The notes below the pieces were generated by a model. That model was not told where the DNA came from and made no database searches. It saw only the letters and a program-made list of their open reading frames with translations. Made by a program: the position numbers and the translations under genes. From Liolophura sinensis (Eukaryota > Mollusca > Polyplacophora > Chitonida > Chitonidae), in assembly GCF_032854445.1 (NCBI RefSeq), contig NC_088301.1, positions 4,327,703 to 4,391,702 on the forward strand: a stretch of DNA of 64,000 nt, written 5' to 3'. Position 1 is the stretch's first letter; each line of letters starts with the position of its first letter. Shown one piece after another: positions 1 through 15,100 of this stretch.

Positions 1-726
1 GACAACAGTGGCATGCTGAACATTGGGTGTTTGCCATCACATCTTGCTGTCAGCAGACAGCTCTGTGTAACTATGTGAAGGCATGTGACATTTTGTAAGC
101 TAAAGGTCGCCCGGTTGATTGTGCTCACTGAAATTTTCAAAGTCAAGGTCAAAAGGTTTGACATATTACAACGAAAATGACCAAGATCGAGAATTACCTA
201 ACAGCTACAGATCTATAGATGGTACTTACCTTCCATATTATACATGGTTTTAGTCACTGTGCAATTTAAATCAGTAGTTTGGACGTCGTGTTATACGGAT
301 CGGCCATTGAATGAATTGACCTGTATTTCTGGAAATTCTGGATCTTAATGCTGTATCCAATCTTTCATGCATGTTGCTTCTGTATGCCTTCAAAGTGTAA
401 ACACGCCATTTCCGCAAACCTGGACTTGCAATAGTCACTCCTGTACAACAGACAAACCATTTATGGACATCGTCTCTGCACAGATCCAACTTATCAGCAG
501 TTATTGGTGTAAAGGTTTTTAAAGACTAAAAACTTATGCAGTAAATCTTTTCATCCGGAAATACTCAGTCAAATTGCACTTGAAGTAAAATGTGTATATA
601 GTGTTCATCTTGTGACAAGCAAAAGTGCATCAGTAGTTGTAGTACAGGCCTGTGCGGAACTATTTACAGTTGGAAATTATTAGCTGGGACTTTTGCAGGC
701 ATAGCATGAACCCAGCAGGATAACCG

Positions 727-830
727 TTTTTTATTTATTTATTTATTTATTTCATTGTTGTTTAACACAATACTTAGGAATTTTTTCACTTATGACCGCG
801 GTTTCGTGCACAGTCAAGAAAAAAGCGTCG
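727..830 (-). mobile_element. Old SINE fragment
   Basis: (TTTA)n followed by CATTGTTGTTTAACACAATAC and TTTTTTCACTTATGACCGCGG, a decayed match to the SINE tail and body. Similar old fragments lie at about 10745-10812, 12966-13048 and 38088-38160 (the last on plus). Confidence 0.6.
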
Positions 831-2290
831 TGATACAGAAGCCAGCATACAGGCATTTTTATCAAATTTTTCGGTTTGAAGTACGAACAGAAAATCTTAG
901 CATTCCCCGCCTCCTTATGGGACGTGGTCATTGCAGAATGAGAAGGAGACAAAACTGTGTATGAATTAAAACTTAAAAAAATTAAGTAGGAAGGAAAAAG
1001 AGGTTCCAGGCTTCAACTGTGAAGAATCTGTCGCAGGGATCATGCCCAAAGCTATTAGTTCTAAAGCTTTCCTTGTGCGACGAACCCTTATAACATGGTT
1101 TATCTTTCACTAGATGACAAAAGAGATGTGCCATCAATAAGAGGTTAAGTTCATGCAAAGGACTGTTACAGAACTATTTAAGACTTAACATATAAGTGTC
1201 AAACAAAGTGTATCCGGTTTAATGACAAAGGAAGCACACCTACATTCTGAATACAGTGGTATTTTCTTACACCAAAAATTTGGGTATCAAATTCTGGCGT
1301 AAGTAACTGCTATGCACCCTACTCCGGCCCCAGTATCACATCCGAGAGAAAATGTCAGATCACAGTACAGCTTTAAAACTTTTTTATTTTTTCGGTGTCA
1401 TGGCATGAGAGAGGGTCTTAGTCTCCACTTTGAACCCACTCAGACTCAGGTACAAGGAAACTTCAAGTCTATGTTGAAAACCATAGTGATATCTTACAAA
1501 CACAACCACACATACCCATTTGATCCATTTACAGAGGAGACAAGACAACGGTCAATAATATGTAAGGATACTATATAAAACAATCTACATACACTAAAAG
1601 TAGCCTCTATACTCACAAGTCATTAAACTAGTATATATCGGCATCTGGATTTATAAAAAAGAGATGAACAAAAATGTCAAGAGCTGACGTTCGATGTCTG
1701 TTCCACGTGTGTCAGACCAGCTGTTTTTGTTCTGTGTGTCACAACAGTTGATTCTGTTCACTGTGTCACACCAGCTGCATTCTCAGGAGGAGTCGCGTAA
1801 CGTCCTGTTCTAAATTTGAAAGCCCACTTTTGTATGTACTTGCTTGTACGTATTAAAACCTAAAGCTAAAAACCTATCCTTCTCGCGCGGATCATTCATT
1901 CCAAATTTGCTTTTTTATTTTTTATTCAAAAGTGCAAGTCACAGCTGATATTCACTTACACTGGTCGTAACCAAATATCTTGACCGCTTACCTATTTAGC
2001 CGCCATATTGAAAATATATAAAAATATTTATATATTTATACAGAACCGCTTATCCCAGCATATGACCGGAAATCATTCATGCTGTGAAACTTAGAATTGG
2101 TCACTAGATACATCAAGTGTATGGTGTTACTTCTGAAAATAGTACAGCTCTGACAACATGTACAACAACAAGGTAAAATGTTGTAATTTATGCCTTAGGT
2201 CATTAATAGTGCCTACAGAGAGAAGAAATAATATACAATTAAAAATACACAAAACCATTTTTTATGAGGTCTTCTCACCCAAACTCTAGA

Positions 2291-2342
2291 ATCACCACCC
2301 CCTTCCCCAGAACCCCCACCCCCTTCCCCAGAACCCCCACCG
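2291..2342 (-). other. G-quadruplex candidate on the minus strand
   Basis: Plus-strand sequence ACCCCCTTCCCCAGAACCCC is present twice in tandem (24-bp period), giving six runs of four or five G within about 50 nt on the minus strand. No gene is adjacent. Confidence 0.6.
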
Positions 2343-5300
2343 GGCATTTACCCTGGGTTTGGTGTTACAGCGAACGCAGCAAGACCATTTTTGCTCAACC
2401 AGGAGTTCTTGACGACGGCCGTGTTACGCGCAATACACCAGTGGTTGATATGGATTACGTACTGTGCGCACATTCCCCACCACACTTACTACTCTGTATT
2501 GGAAGATGATATTTATGAGACCTATTCTGAGTGTCTTGTCGGACCAACGTACTTAAGGGCACGTAATAAAGTAACGCGATACTCTCTCGAGATGTCCAGA
2601 GAAGATTTCGGGAAATGTTTCTTTATTTAATACGCCTTGCATTTTCAAACCACCTGATATATAGCATTGCCAAATAAACGGACCATGATAAGATCGAAAG
2701 AGAAGTACAATAGCGCTTGCATTGACAACCGCGGATCGTAAGTATCACTACATTCAGTGGTCACTCTTAGTTAAGCTGTATTGTGTAGGCACCCCTTTAA
2801 CAGTAACGTCCACATCTAAAGGAACGAGGGTAAGCAGAGTACACAGGTCTGATCAAACTATAAACTTTTTTGTGGAACAAATGTGTGTAGAAAGCAGGCT
2901 AAATCCGATAGTGAACACAGAACCACTTGACGATGAAAGACACTTCTGTTTGACCCGGTTGTATGAGAGAGATATATGGTCATGCAGGCTCTGTATATGG
3001 TGAACTTTGATCTTCATATAGCGACCCAGAATACCTGCCATATTCCTGGTAAGACTGCGCTATGTACCAATTGACCGATCTCTAGTTTCTCACACATGAA
3101 AATACTACTAGCCTGTATATGCAGAAGATTTTGAAAACTTACGAACTTCATACAGCCCGTTTCATTATACTCACTAGAAGTTACATAGGTAGCCTTCTGG
3201 TGGAACATAATCCGTTGGTTGCATTTATTTTAATTGGTTGAAACGGCATTTAGAACATGTCTCCGGACGTCTTGAATTTCGGGCCTTCCTGGACATGGGC
3301 GGCCCCTGGACCCTCGCCTATAATTGACGGGGGTAGTCGTTCCGCTTGCCACCTCGCTTCCTACAGGTCTGATTATAATAAACATTGTTCAGTTTATCCA
3401 CATGCGCTATTAGAGTAAATATTTCACAACTCACATGGTGCGAATCGGTATCTCATCGTATAAGTATAAGTATATACATGTAAAGTATGGAAGCGATCCG
3501 AAATGTTCCAAGACCTTGGCGAACCCTGGACGTTCACCACATTGGTTGAGCTAATGACCCCCCCCCCCACCCTCCACTCTCATATTGCGTTTGCTTCCTA
3601 CGCGCCTGTAGGTGCTTATGTATATATGTACTTCTTATTCTTTTCATGCACTTGTATATTTACAACGGACTTCCTCTGGCGTCGATTGTCTGGCAAGTGA
3701 GATGACTTTGATTTGGAATTGTTATGAACCACTTAAGCTATTCATTTTTGCATGGCTATTAATATCCTAGATAACCCTGACTCGCCTTGTTACATATGCT
3801 GCAGCGTGTAATAAAATCATCGATTTCAAACTCCGGCGAAAAACATTGTTCTCGAAAGTCAATGTTTTACCATCAATTAGTTCCTCTATTCAACGATTCT
3901 TGATTTTTTCCAAATATACCAGCCATTAATTGCAATCTGCAATCATATAGTGAAAGTTCCTTGGCGCTTTACTTTGTACAAGTATGTATACGTGTCTAAT
4001 TTCGCAGTAGATAAACAATGCACACCTCTTTTATCACTTCTGTGTTCCTGTTTTAAAGGCGAACAAAATCATTTCTGATTGGCTGGCGTGATATGTATAG
4101 TTTATGTATGGTAGATTTATTCATGCGTGACCCAAAAAAATTTTTTAAAAATTTAAACAAGTATTTCGGATATTTAAACAAAATATCCCCATTAGTCGAA
4201 AGCTTGCTTCTCCTGTAAATTTACATTTTTACTTTCGAATATCCCGCTTCGTAGAATATTTTGCATTTCAGTATATGTTTTAATCTTTTTAACATGTTGA
4301 TAGAATTTATAGGTGAGCTATTAGAAGTCTATGAGTACATGATACCATTCTTTGACGGATATACGCATCACTTTAAGCAATCTCGCGTAACCACATGTTC
4401 AACTTCGCTCGACGTCAGTATTTTAAAATGAAAAAGAAGATAAAGTCATGGAAAATACTTTGATTCAGTTCTGGAATAGGTTATCGATTTACTCTATACT
4501 GTCGACTTTTGTCTTCACAATGTTATGATATATTTAGTATTTAGTATAATACTTACTGCACTTGAACACAGGGTCACCACAAGCAAATTTGCAAACAAAT
4601 GCACGATACAAAAAAAGTCAGGAAATTTAACCGTTTCACATTCACGGACAGGTAGTTTTCTGCGAAAGCAAAACCTTGCTTAAACAAATAGAGCTATCCC
4701 AGGATAAGTTGCTGGTTCTGAAGTCCACATAACATCCGAGATATCAGGGGACTTTTCTTGCATATTTCAAACCAAGATATTGGATATTGTTAAAACAGAC
4801 AACTTTCTATGAATTTGTAATGAAAGTAAACGAAAAGACATACACAAGACAAGGGCGAATATTGGAAGACTATAGACCAGTCATGGTTTGTACACCTATG
4901 GTGCACAAGACCTAAATATGATTTCAAGGCAAAGAATCATTAAAATGAAATATATATCAGATATATCAGACCATTAAACACTGTAGGAAAAGTTCGGTTT
5001 AATTTTTTATTTTAATTTTTCCAATCGAGTAAAATGGTTTTAAACCATTAGATTTCGAGTCATCTGTATTTGTATACAATGCCACAATCTGGGCATAACT
5101 CAGAGAATATCGTTAGACTAGTATTGCAAAGTCCATGTACAACTGATCGACAAACTTCCTTCGTTAATGGTTTCCATTATATAGACACGAGTAGAAGTCG
5201 GGAGATCCAGAATCAAATCCAGTGTCAGTATAATGTGAATGGGTCAGGTGTGATGTCTGGTGTCTTTGGCATGATACTTCAGTAGTGTGGCAAATGTGCC

Positions 5301-6194
5301 ACAACATGTACACACACCTAATTACTCCTCGTCATCATATGACTAAAAAATTGTTAAGTACGATGTTAAACTCCAAACATTCCTTCCTTCCTTCATTCCT
5401 CTATTCTCATCGTAGTGTGAATACATTATAAGGTTTTGTAGTCATTTCTCCAGGAACACCCCACGAAAATTATACTCCAAAATATTCGCTGACCAGCATG
5501 AGAAATGCTGTCTGATAACGTATACTTTCCATTTCCACATATCTAAAATCATCATGGGATGCCCACCATTTCCTCAAGATAAACTGATTGAGATCCAGTT
5601 ATCGGCTAGATATCACCGTGAAACTTGATTTTTGAAGCATTATTTGTCTATCACAGGTTTTCATAAAATGGTCAGTGATTGTTCATTCGTCATTTTCTCA
5701 ACGGCTCTATAACAAGTTGAGCTCTAATGTTGTTGTTTGATATAAATGTACAATTGTGAAGACTGCTGGCCCCGGCCAGGCTCTTTGAGTATCATATGTT
5801 AAGGTATACATATCGTCCCCTTGGGTGCATCGCAGATAGGTTTAGAATATATATCTTAACTCAGTGACCTTTGCTGACAGGAGAAAGGTCATCAGGCATT
5901 TCTGTAGCACCCGGATCACTGAAGTATAAAATGCACCCAAATTACTCGGCCCCTTAACAAACCACAGATGCGGATTCTCCCTTATACGACCAATATGACG
6001 GGTGATATATATATGACCAACGCTTTCACGCACTGAAATATTCAGTATAATTCAAGTTTACTAAAGTATTTTTATACAATAAAGACAAATGTTTCATTTA
6101 CTTCGATTCAAAGATATTAAACGAGGGATTATTTTATGTCTCTGTTTATCTCTCTCGTTTCAGGGCTGTGTTTCACGCCTGCACTTAACACAGA

Positions 6195-9100
6195 ATGAAG
6201 AGCACAACGGAGTTGAAATGTTTTGTCTTGCTCATTGGGGTTTGTGCCTTGTTCAAATCTGTCCAGACTTTCAATTTGACTATAGTTCACACAAACGATG
6301 TTCACGCTCGTTTTGAAGAGGCAAACGCTGAAGGTGGCAAATGTAAAAATGAATCCAAAGTGGCAGGGTTATGTTTCGGCGGGGTTGCCCGAAGATTAAC
6401 GAAGATTCGCGAATTGAACAACACTAACCAAAATATGATACTGATAGATGCTGGAGACCAGTATCAAGGAACTCTGTGGTTTAACGTCTTCAAGGGGCAC
6501 GCCGCAGCCCACTTCATGAATAGACTCGGCTACCAGGCGATGGTGAGTTGAACTGACGGACCCCTGACAGTGGTAATATATTACATGTACTGTTATTATA
6601 GCATTTCAAATGTTTTAACCTTACCCCGGCAATTCTGATTTCCTTTCTCTAAAATTCGACCGTCGTCCTTGTATCACGGAAAAATCCTCCAGTACTTTTC
6701 TTAACACCACTTAATCACATAAATATACAAATGAACAAATAAACAAAACAAATAAATACATAAATGAACCAGCTTCTGACCTAAGACCGTTTTGCTAAGA
6801 TCTGAACACACAACTAACTGATACGTTCACAAATATTAACTCTTTGGAGATTTCATTTACGCAACGAAAAGGCCTTTTGCAACTAGACAGGAAATTGTTC
6901 AGTAACACCGGTTACCAACCTGCTTACAGTGACAGAACGACCGGACCACACATTAGTTAGCACATGCACACATCAGTCAGCACATCCACACATCAGTCAG
7001 CACATGCACACATCAGTCAGCACATCGACGCATCGAGCAGCACATCCACGCATCGAGCAGCACATCCGTCACCACATCCACACATCAATCAGCCCATCCA
7101 CACATCAATCAGCACATCCACACATCAATCAGCACATCCACACATCAGTCAGCACATCCCCACATCAATCAGCACATCCTCCCATCAATCACCACATCCA
7201 CACATCAGTCAGCACATTCACGCATCGAGTAGCACATCCGTCGCCACATCCACACATCAATCAGCCCATCCACACATCAGCACATCCACACATTAGTCCG
7301 CACATCCACACATCAGTCAGCACATCCCCACATCAATCAGCACATCCTCCCATCAATCACCACATCCACACATCAGTCAGCACATTCACGCATCGAGTAG
7401 CACATCCGTCGCCACATCCACACATCAATCAGCCCATCCACACATCAGCACATCCACACATTAGTCCGCACATCCACACATCAATCAGCACATCCACACA
7501 TCAGTCACCACATTCAAACATTAATCAGCACATCCACACATCAATCAGCACATCCACACCTCAATCAGCACATCCACGTATCAGTCACCACATCCACACA
7601 TCAATCAGCACATCCACGCATCGAGCAGCACATCCACACATCAGTCACCACATCCACACATCAATCAACACATCCACATATCAATCAGCACATCTACGCA
7701 TCGAGTAGCACATCCACACATCAGTCACCACATCCACACATCAATCAGCACATCCACACATCAATCAGCATATCCACGCATCGAGCAGCACATTCACACA
7801 TCAGTCAGCACATCCACACATTAGTCACCACATCCACACATCAGTCAGCACATCCTCCCATCAATCACCACATCCACACATCGAGCAGCACATTCACACA
7901 TCAGTCAGCACATCCACACATCAGTCACCACATCCACACATCAATCAACACATCCACATATCAATCAGCACATCCACGCATCGAGCAGCACATCCACACA
8001 TCAGTCACCACATCCACACATCAATCAACACATCCACATATCAATCAGCACATCTACGCATCGAGTAGCACATCCACACATCAGTCACCACATCCACACA
8101 TCAATCAGCACATCCACATATCAATCAGCACATCCACGCATCGAGCAGCACATTCACACATCAGTCAGCACATCCACACATTAGTGAGCTCATCCACACA
8201 TCAATCAGAACATCCACGCATTAATCAGCACATAAACACATCAATCAGCACATCCACACATCAATCAGCACATCCACGCATCGAGTAGCATATCCACATA
8301 TCAATCAGCACATCCACACATAAATCAGCACATCCACGCATCGAGCAGCACATCCACACATCAATCAGCACATCCACACATCAATCAGTATATCCACACA
8401 TCAATCAGCACATCCACGCATCGAGTAGCACATCCGTCACCACATCCACACATCGGTCAGCACATCCACACATCAGTCACCACATCCACACATCAATCAG
8501 TACATCCACGTATCAGTCACCACATCCACACATCAATCAGCACATCCACACATCAATCAGCACATCCACACATCAGTCAGCACATCCACACATCTGTCAG
8601 CCCATCCACACATCAATCAGCCCATCCACACATCAATCAGCACATCCACACATCAGTCAGCACACCCACACATCAATCAGCACATCCACACATCAATCAG
8701 AACATCCACACATCAGTCAGCACACCCACACATCAGTCACCACATCCACACATCAGTCAGCACATCCACACATCAATCAGTACATCCACACATTAATCAC
8801 CACATCCACACATCAATCAGTACATCCACACATCAGTCACCACATCCACACATCAATCAGCACATCCACACATCAGTCAGCACATCCACACATCAGTCAG
8901 CCCATCCACGCATCAATCAGCACATCCACACATCAGTTAGCACACCCACACATCAGTCAGCACATCCACACATCAATCAGCACATCCACACATCAGTCAG
9001 CACATCCACACATTAATCAGCACATCCACACATCAGTCAGCACATCCACACATCAGTCAGCACATCCACACATCAGTCAGCACATCCACACATCAATCAG

Positions 9101-12100
9101 TACATCCACACATCAGTCACCACATCCACACATCAATCAGCACATCCACACATCAATCAGCACATCCACACATCAGTCAGAACATCCACACATTAATCAC
9201 CACATCCACACATTAATCACCACATCCACACATCCATCAGCACATCCACACATCCATCAGCACATCCACACATCAATCAGCACATCCACACATCAGTCAG
9301 CACATCCACACATCAGTCAGCCCATCCACGCATCAATCAGCACATCCACACATCAGTTAGCACACCCACACATCAGTCAGCACATCCACACATCAATCAG
9401 CACATCCACACATCAGTCAGCACATCCACACATTAATCAGCACATCCACACATCAGTCAGCACATCCACACATCAGTCAGCACATCCACACATCAGTCAG
9501 CACATCCACGCATCAATCAGCACATCCACACATCAGTTAGCACACCCACACATCAGTCAGAACATCCACACATCAATCAGCACATCCACACATCAGTCAG
9601 CACATCCACACATTAATCAGCACATCCACACATCAGTCAGCACATCCACACATCAGTCAGCACATCCACACATCAGTCAGCACATCCACACATCAGTCAG
9701 CACATCTACACATCAATCAGTACATCCACACATCAGTCACCACATCCACACATCAATCAGCACATCCACACATCAATCAGCACATCCACACATCAATCAG
9801 CACATCCACACATTAATCACCACATCCGCACATTAATCAGAACATCCACACATCAAGCAGCTCATCCACACATCAATCAGCACATCCACACATCAATCAG
9901 CATATCCACACATCAATCACCACATCAATCAGCACATCCACACATCAATCAGCACATTGATCAGCATATCCACACATCAATCACCACATCAATCAGCACA
10001 TCCACACATCAATCACAATATCCACACTTCAATCACCACATCAATGCAGTCGGCACATTAACACATCACTTGGCGATTCAATATTTGTTGTGTAGGCCAT
10101 TGGAAATCACGAATTTGACCTTGGGGTAGCGGGTGTGCGCCCCATACTGACGAATACGACGTTCCCTGTTCTGAGTTCCAATATTGACGCGTCCAAGGAG
10201 CCGAGCATTGATGGCCTGTTCCAAAAATCCACAGTGCTTACAGTGGCCGGCGAGAAGATTGGTATCATCGGCTACACCACACCAGATACGCCAACCATAT
10301 CAAATACAGGTGCGTCCTAGCGGCTAGCCACAGCTGTATTGGCTCTCATATCCCAGATAGTTTTGTGCAAATAGTTTAACATCTTGGTTTAAAAAATAGC
10401 TTTAACCAAGATGTCTTTGTACTAGGCATTTGCTAGTTATAGTTAATGAAAAAGTGGATTGGCGACGTGGAAAAACATGCAACTGTATAGAAATAGATGT
10501 ACCCTTGTCGTATAGATTATATATTAAGCGGACACGTAGTCCATTTCCTTTATTATCTAGACAATAAATGTTTGAAGACGATTAAAACCTTCTAGACGTT
10601 TCCTTGCGCTTAATCTTCGCGAATCCTTGATAACAGTGCATCTGCATGTCACAAGGGGAAAAGTTCGTTAGTTTAACATGCCAAGGGTGAATGGTTTATA
10701 CCCGGGCAGTCGGATTTCCTCCACTGACCGCCGTTGTATATTGCAGGTTTATTTATTTCTTTGATTTTTGATCACCGTACTCAAAAGTTTATCACGTATA
10801 CGATGGCGGTTTGAATATGGATGAAGGAACGCAAGTGCTCGACGAACCACCTACTACTGGCAAGTTACTGACAAACTTTACATCATGCTGCATTCCGATA
10901 AGGTGAAAGAGTACGAAAATGGCTCCATGAACGTTGTCAAATGCCTTACTGTTACAAAAGTTCTCACACACACTGAGAGAGGGCAGTTTTGGCGAAGCGC
11001 CTCGTGGGTCCTAGCGATTAAAATGCAGACTGGGGCCCGCTCACGCCATCGTATTTGTGAAATATTGTTCAATACGATGGCATTAAATAAATAAATTAAT
11101 TAATTAATAAACAGATGAAAGCAAATTTCAAGAAATATCTAACAGATATGACATCTACTATATTTTCAAAATGCCAAACCTGAAACCTTCTATTGGTGAG
11201 AGAAATGTCTTGTTATATTAAAGGTATTTAGTTGTTCACGACTATGGCGGTGTGTACAAGGCTGCGCATGCGTAGGAAGATAATTTCCAGAATACACATG
11301 GTCGTCATTTGACTGAAAAATTGTTCAGCACGACGTTAAACCACAAGCACTCACTCAGAATATACAAAACTGAAAATGAAACCTATATTTCTGGCAATAT
11401 AGGGAAGCTGATCTTCAGGGATGAAGTGGAAACGATTCAGCCAATCATTAACGAGATGAAGACACAGGGTATCAACAAGATCATCGCCTTGGGACACTCC
11501 GGCTACGCCAGGGACCAGGAACTGGCCAGACAGCTAACTGACGTGGATATCATCGTTGGGGGTCACTCGCACACATTCCTCTACACGGGTACGCCTAGAG
11601 CCAGATAAAGAAGTATTCGAGAAAAGCATTTCTTGGCAAGCTTGATTTAAGCCAGATTACGCTGGATTAACCGAAATTTTCGTGACTACATAGTAAATTG
11701 GCAACATTTTCTTCGAAGAATTTTTGTGGTAGCAAGAAGCACTTTTAGAGAATATCTCGTGCACAATGAGCAATTCACCATTAAAAATAAGATTTTATTT
11801 TAAAGATTTATGATTTTTTTAGAGCAACCTTTTTATCCTAAAGGTACTTGTCTTCAACGTTTGGTATAACGAGTGTCATTCGTTAAAAGTGCTATTTTGC
11901 ATTAGCCATGAGTGTTTTGTAAAAAAGTTTAGTACGCTACTTTCACGGGGTTTCCAATTTTTTAGCTATGATGTTAAGCCGTGGTAATTAAAACAGACTT
12001 TGGAACACTTTTCTGTATTTATTTTCTTGCTCAATCAATAAATTATTCAAGCATGGCATGTTGGTTCAATTTTCACCAGGAACGCCACCAACTGATGACG

Positions 12101-15100
12101 AAGTAATCGGTCCTTACCCAACCATTGTGGAAAAATCTAATGGCGAAAAGGTTCTCATCGTCCAAGATTTCTTCTTCGGAAAATTCCTGGGTTTTCTGAA
12201 GGTCCAGTTCACAGATGACGGCAAAGTGGAATCGTGGGAGGGGGACCCCATTTTGCTGAACGCCTCCATTCCTGAAGGTTTGGACGTGAACAATAGATGT
12301 TTATATATATGTATGGTTTCAAAATAGACATTGAGTATATAAATGGCTTTAAGTTTTAAAATTATATGTTAGCTACATGGCGATATGAGGTTTTCCAAAC
12401 AGTTGATTTCAAATTATAGATATACATATATATGCTTTTCGTTAGGGGAAGATGGCTTTTACAGATTTACACTTTTCGCCATGAGGTAAAACGTTTACAA
12501 CTGATTCTAACGGGCCGGCTTCGTTATTAGAATTAATAATACGATCCGGTTAAAATGTGTGAATAGATTGAGCCAAATTTAAACACCCTAGTACTAAAAC
12601 TCTGAACGGTTTTCTGTTATGTCGGAAACACGTCCGTATTTGTGCTTGTGAATGGAGAAATGATTGCAAGCATCGAAACAGGCATTCCTATACCAGCCGT
12701 CGACCAAAATGGATCAACGTCCCAGGTCAATAATCGCGAGACCAGCCCGCAAAACGACGTTTAACACAAACCACTGAAGAACTAAGATAGTATATAAGGC
12801 ATGAAAGTAGGACGGAATTTCCTACCCACAATTTTTGTATTTCAAACAGCCATCATATTTCGAATTCGTATTGCAACAAAATTTATGAAGGTGTAAATGT
12901 TTTGTCTGTCCACAGACGGCAACTGTCAAACCAAAGAATGCAGTGACCATAGTTCAGTACTTCAACATTTATTTATTTGGTGTTTTACGCCGCTATCAAG
13001 AATATTTCACTTATACGACTGCGGCCAGCATTATGGTGGTAGGAAACTCAATACTTCAATACAGTTCCACTAAAACAAGTGACGCGTGTTTGTCTCAGCA
13101 CCCGATATTTTGATCCAATGCAGCCAAGGTTTTACTCTGGCTATTTGTGGCTTGGTTATAGCATTGCGGACGACCCCTAGCCGTACATCTCCAGTTAAGC
13201 AGAGAGTGATGACAGAAATATCCATTCGCTAACCAGAATTTCAGTTCCAGAGAACTCTCCACGAAGTTACGCTTGCACGGATAACTAGTATGCAGGGAAT
13301 ATAGTTAAGGGCAGTTATGAAGTAGTTTTCCAAGTGCAAATAGGTCCTTGACCTTTGGAAAAGTTGCTATTTTTAGAGAATATAAATTACTAACAACCTT
13401 CGTCCTTCTCTAACATCGTATGCCGTACTAAAAATAAAAGGCGTGCAGTCGATAGGGTGATTAATATCAAGTCGCATGTTTTAGCTTTATAGAGTACAAG
13501 TCACATTTATATAAAACATTCTTACTGCAGTTCATTTCCACCTAGCTCAAGCAACTGTACTTGAGATCACATACTGAAAGCGTGTTCCCTGTTTTCACGC
13601 AAAGAAGCTTTATAAACGGGAAACTGAAATACGTCTGTTTGGAACTTGGACTTTTTCAGACTGAAACATCGGCTGTCTCTTTACTTAATTGAATCTGACG
13701 AGGACTGTTTCTCTGCTTTCATGTATTCAATGTGTCACTGGGTGAGGATTAGCGATAATAGTGGTTTTGTGAATGGGCCATTTGACATTGAACTTGAAAC
13801 ACCCTCTTTAGTGTGTATACAATTGTTGGGTACTTTCAAAAAATTAATCTGTTAAATATAACAAGAAGTCTGTTATCTGAGTGATGCTAGAATGTATTCT
13901 GTTAATGCAGCAAATTATTCTGTTAAATATAACACAGATATTCCATTAATTCAACATAGCCATTCTATCAGGCTAAAATGAAATTATGTTGAATGTGAAA
14001 AATATTGTGTTATAATAACAGAGTAGATTCTAGCATTATTCAGACAACACAATTTCTGTTAAATTTAACACACTGATTTTTTAAGTGTGCCACCCTTTCG
14101 TTTAAGAAAGTTAGGTCCAGCAAAATAGGAAAATAGGCACAAGAAACAACAGGTTCTGATCATAACGTTCGTTCACTCTGCTCAGCCAATGTAATACATA
14201 GATAACCTGTGCTAAAAGTATATGCAGAGAGATTCCCAGGTGAACAGGCGCGTGATTGATCTAGCGCTGATCAATCTCTTTGTAAAGACCCCCATGATTG
14301 GACAAAATCGGTCGTTGATAAGTGGTGATCGTAAACAAAACTGTCAACCTTTCCATGATGACCCTGTCAATGCTCTCTCCATCAGCATCGGAAAATAAAT
14401 AAAGAAACGTAATTCAAAAATTATTTGCCAACACCGTACAGAAAATTTGGATACAATCATCAGTCAGTAATCTCTAAACACTTGCGCTTCTGTTTCCAAT
14501 GGGACGTAGGGCCTGTAGCTATGAGTCACATTGACATTTTGTAGATAACATGTGGTGTTGTACAAGCCTGTACTTGATTCAGCTCCTAACGATTGTTAGA
14601 TTTTTCCTTTTCTTGCTGCAGACCCCACCATTTTACAAGAAATGCAGTACTACAAAGAGCAAGTTATGAACATCTCCCGACAGACGATTGGTGCCAGCAG
14701 TGTGTACCTGGAGGGAAGAAGGACAGTCTGCAGGTTAGAGGAGTGTAACCTGGGTGAGTCAGTTACCACATAGCTTCCGGTGTATCGAGGCACAGTCTGC
14801 AGACTGGATGAGTGTTATCTGGGTGAGTCAGGTATAACATAACTTCCGGTTTATCGAGGGACTGTCTGCAGGTTAAAGGAGTGTAAACTGGGTGAGTCAG
14901 TTACCACATAGCTTCCGGTATATCGAGGGGACAGTTTGCAGACTGGATGAGTGTTATCTGGGTGAGTCAGGTATAACATAGCTTCCGGTTTATCGAGGGA
15001 CTGTCTGCAGGTTAGAGGAGTGTAAACTGGGTGAGTCACTTACCACATAGCTTCCGGTGTATCGAGGGGACAGTTTGCAGACTGGATGAGTGTTATCTGG

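Larger units (their letters stand above)
1..6163. other. Intergenic region upstream of 5'-nucleotidase A
   Basis: No coding exon was recognised on either strand; all open frames are short and without family resemblance. Contents: an old SINE fragment (727-830), the G-rich motif (2291-2342), a C-run at about 3557-3567 and a family-2 repeat end (5195-5400). The promoter and first untranslated exon of 5'-nucleotidase A should lie here but could not be placed; only the acceptor at 6161-6163 is visible. Confidence 0.6.

Noticed and set aside
6929..7708. 259-codon His/Ser/Thr-rich open frame
   Set aside because: Translation of the 20-bp minisatellite in an intron of the 5'-nucleotidase gene; three 20-bp units make an in-frame 60 bp.
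11309..11402. N-terminal extension of the exon 3 frame of 5'-nucleotidase A
   Set aside because: It reads through the end of a dispersed repeat; the paralogue and reading phase place the exon start at 11403.
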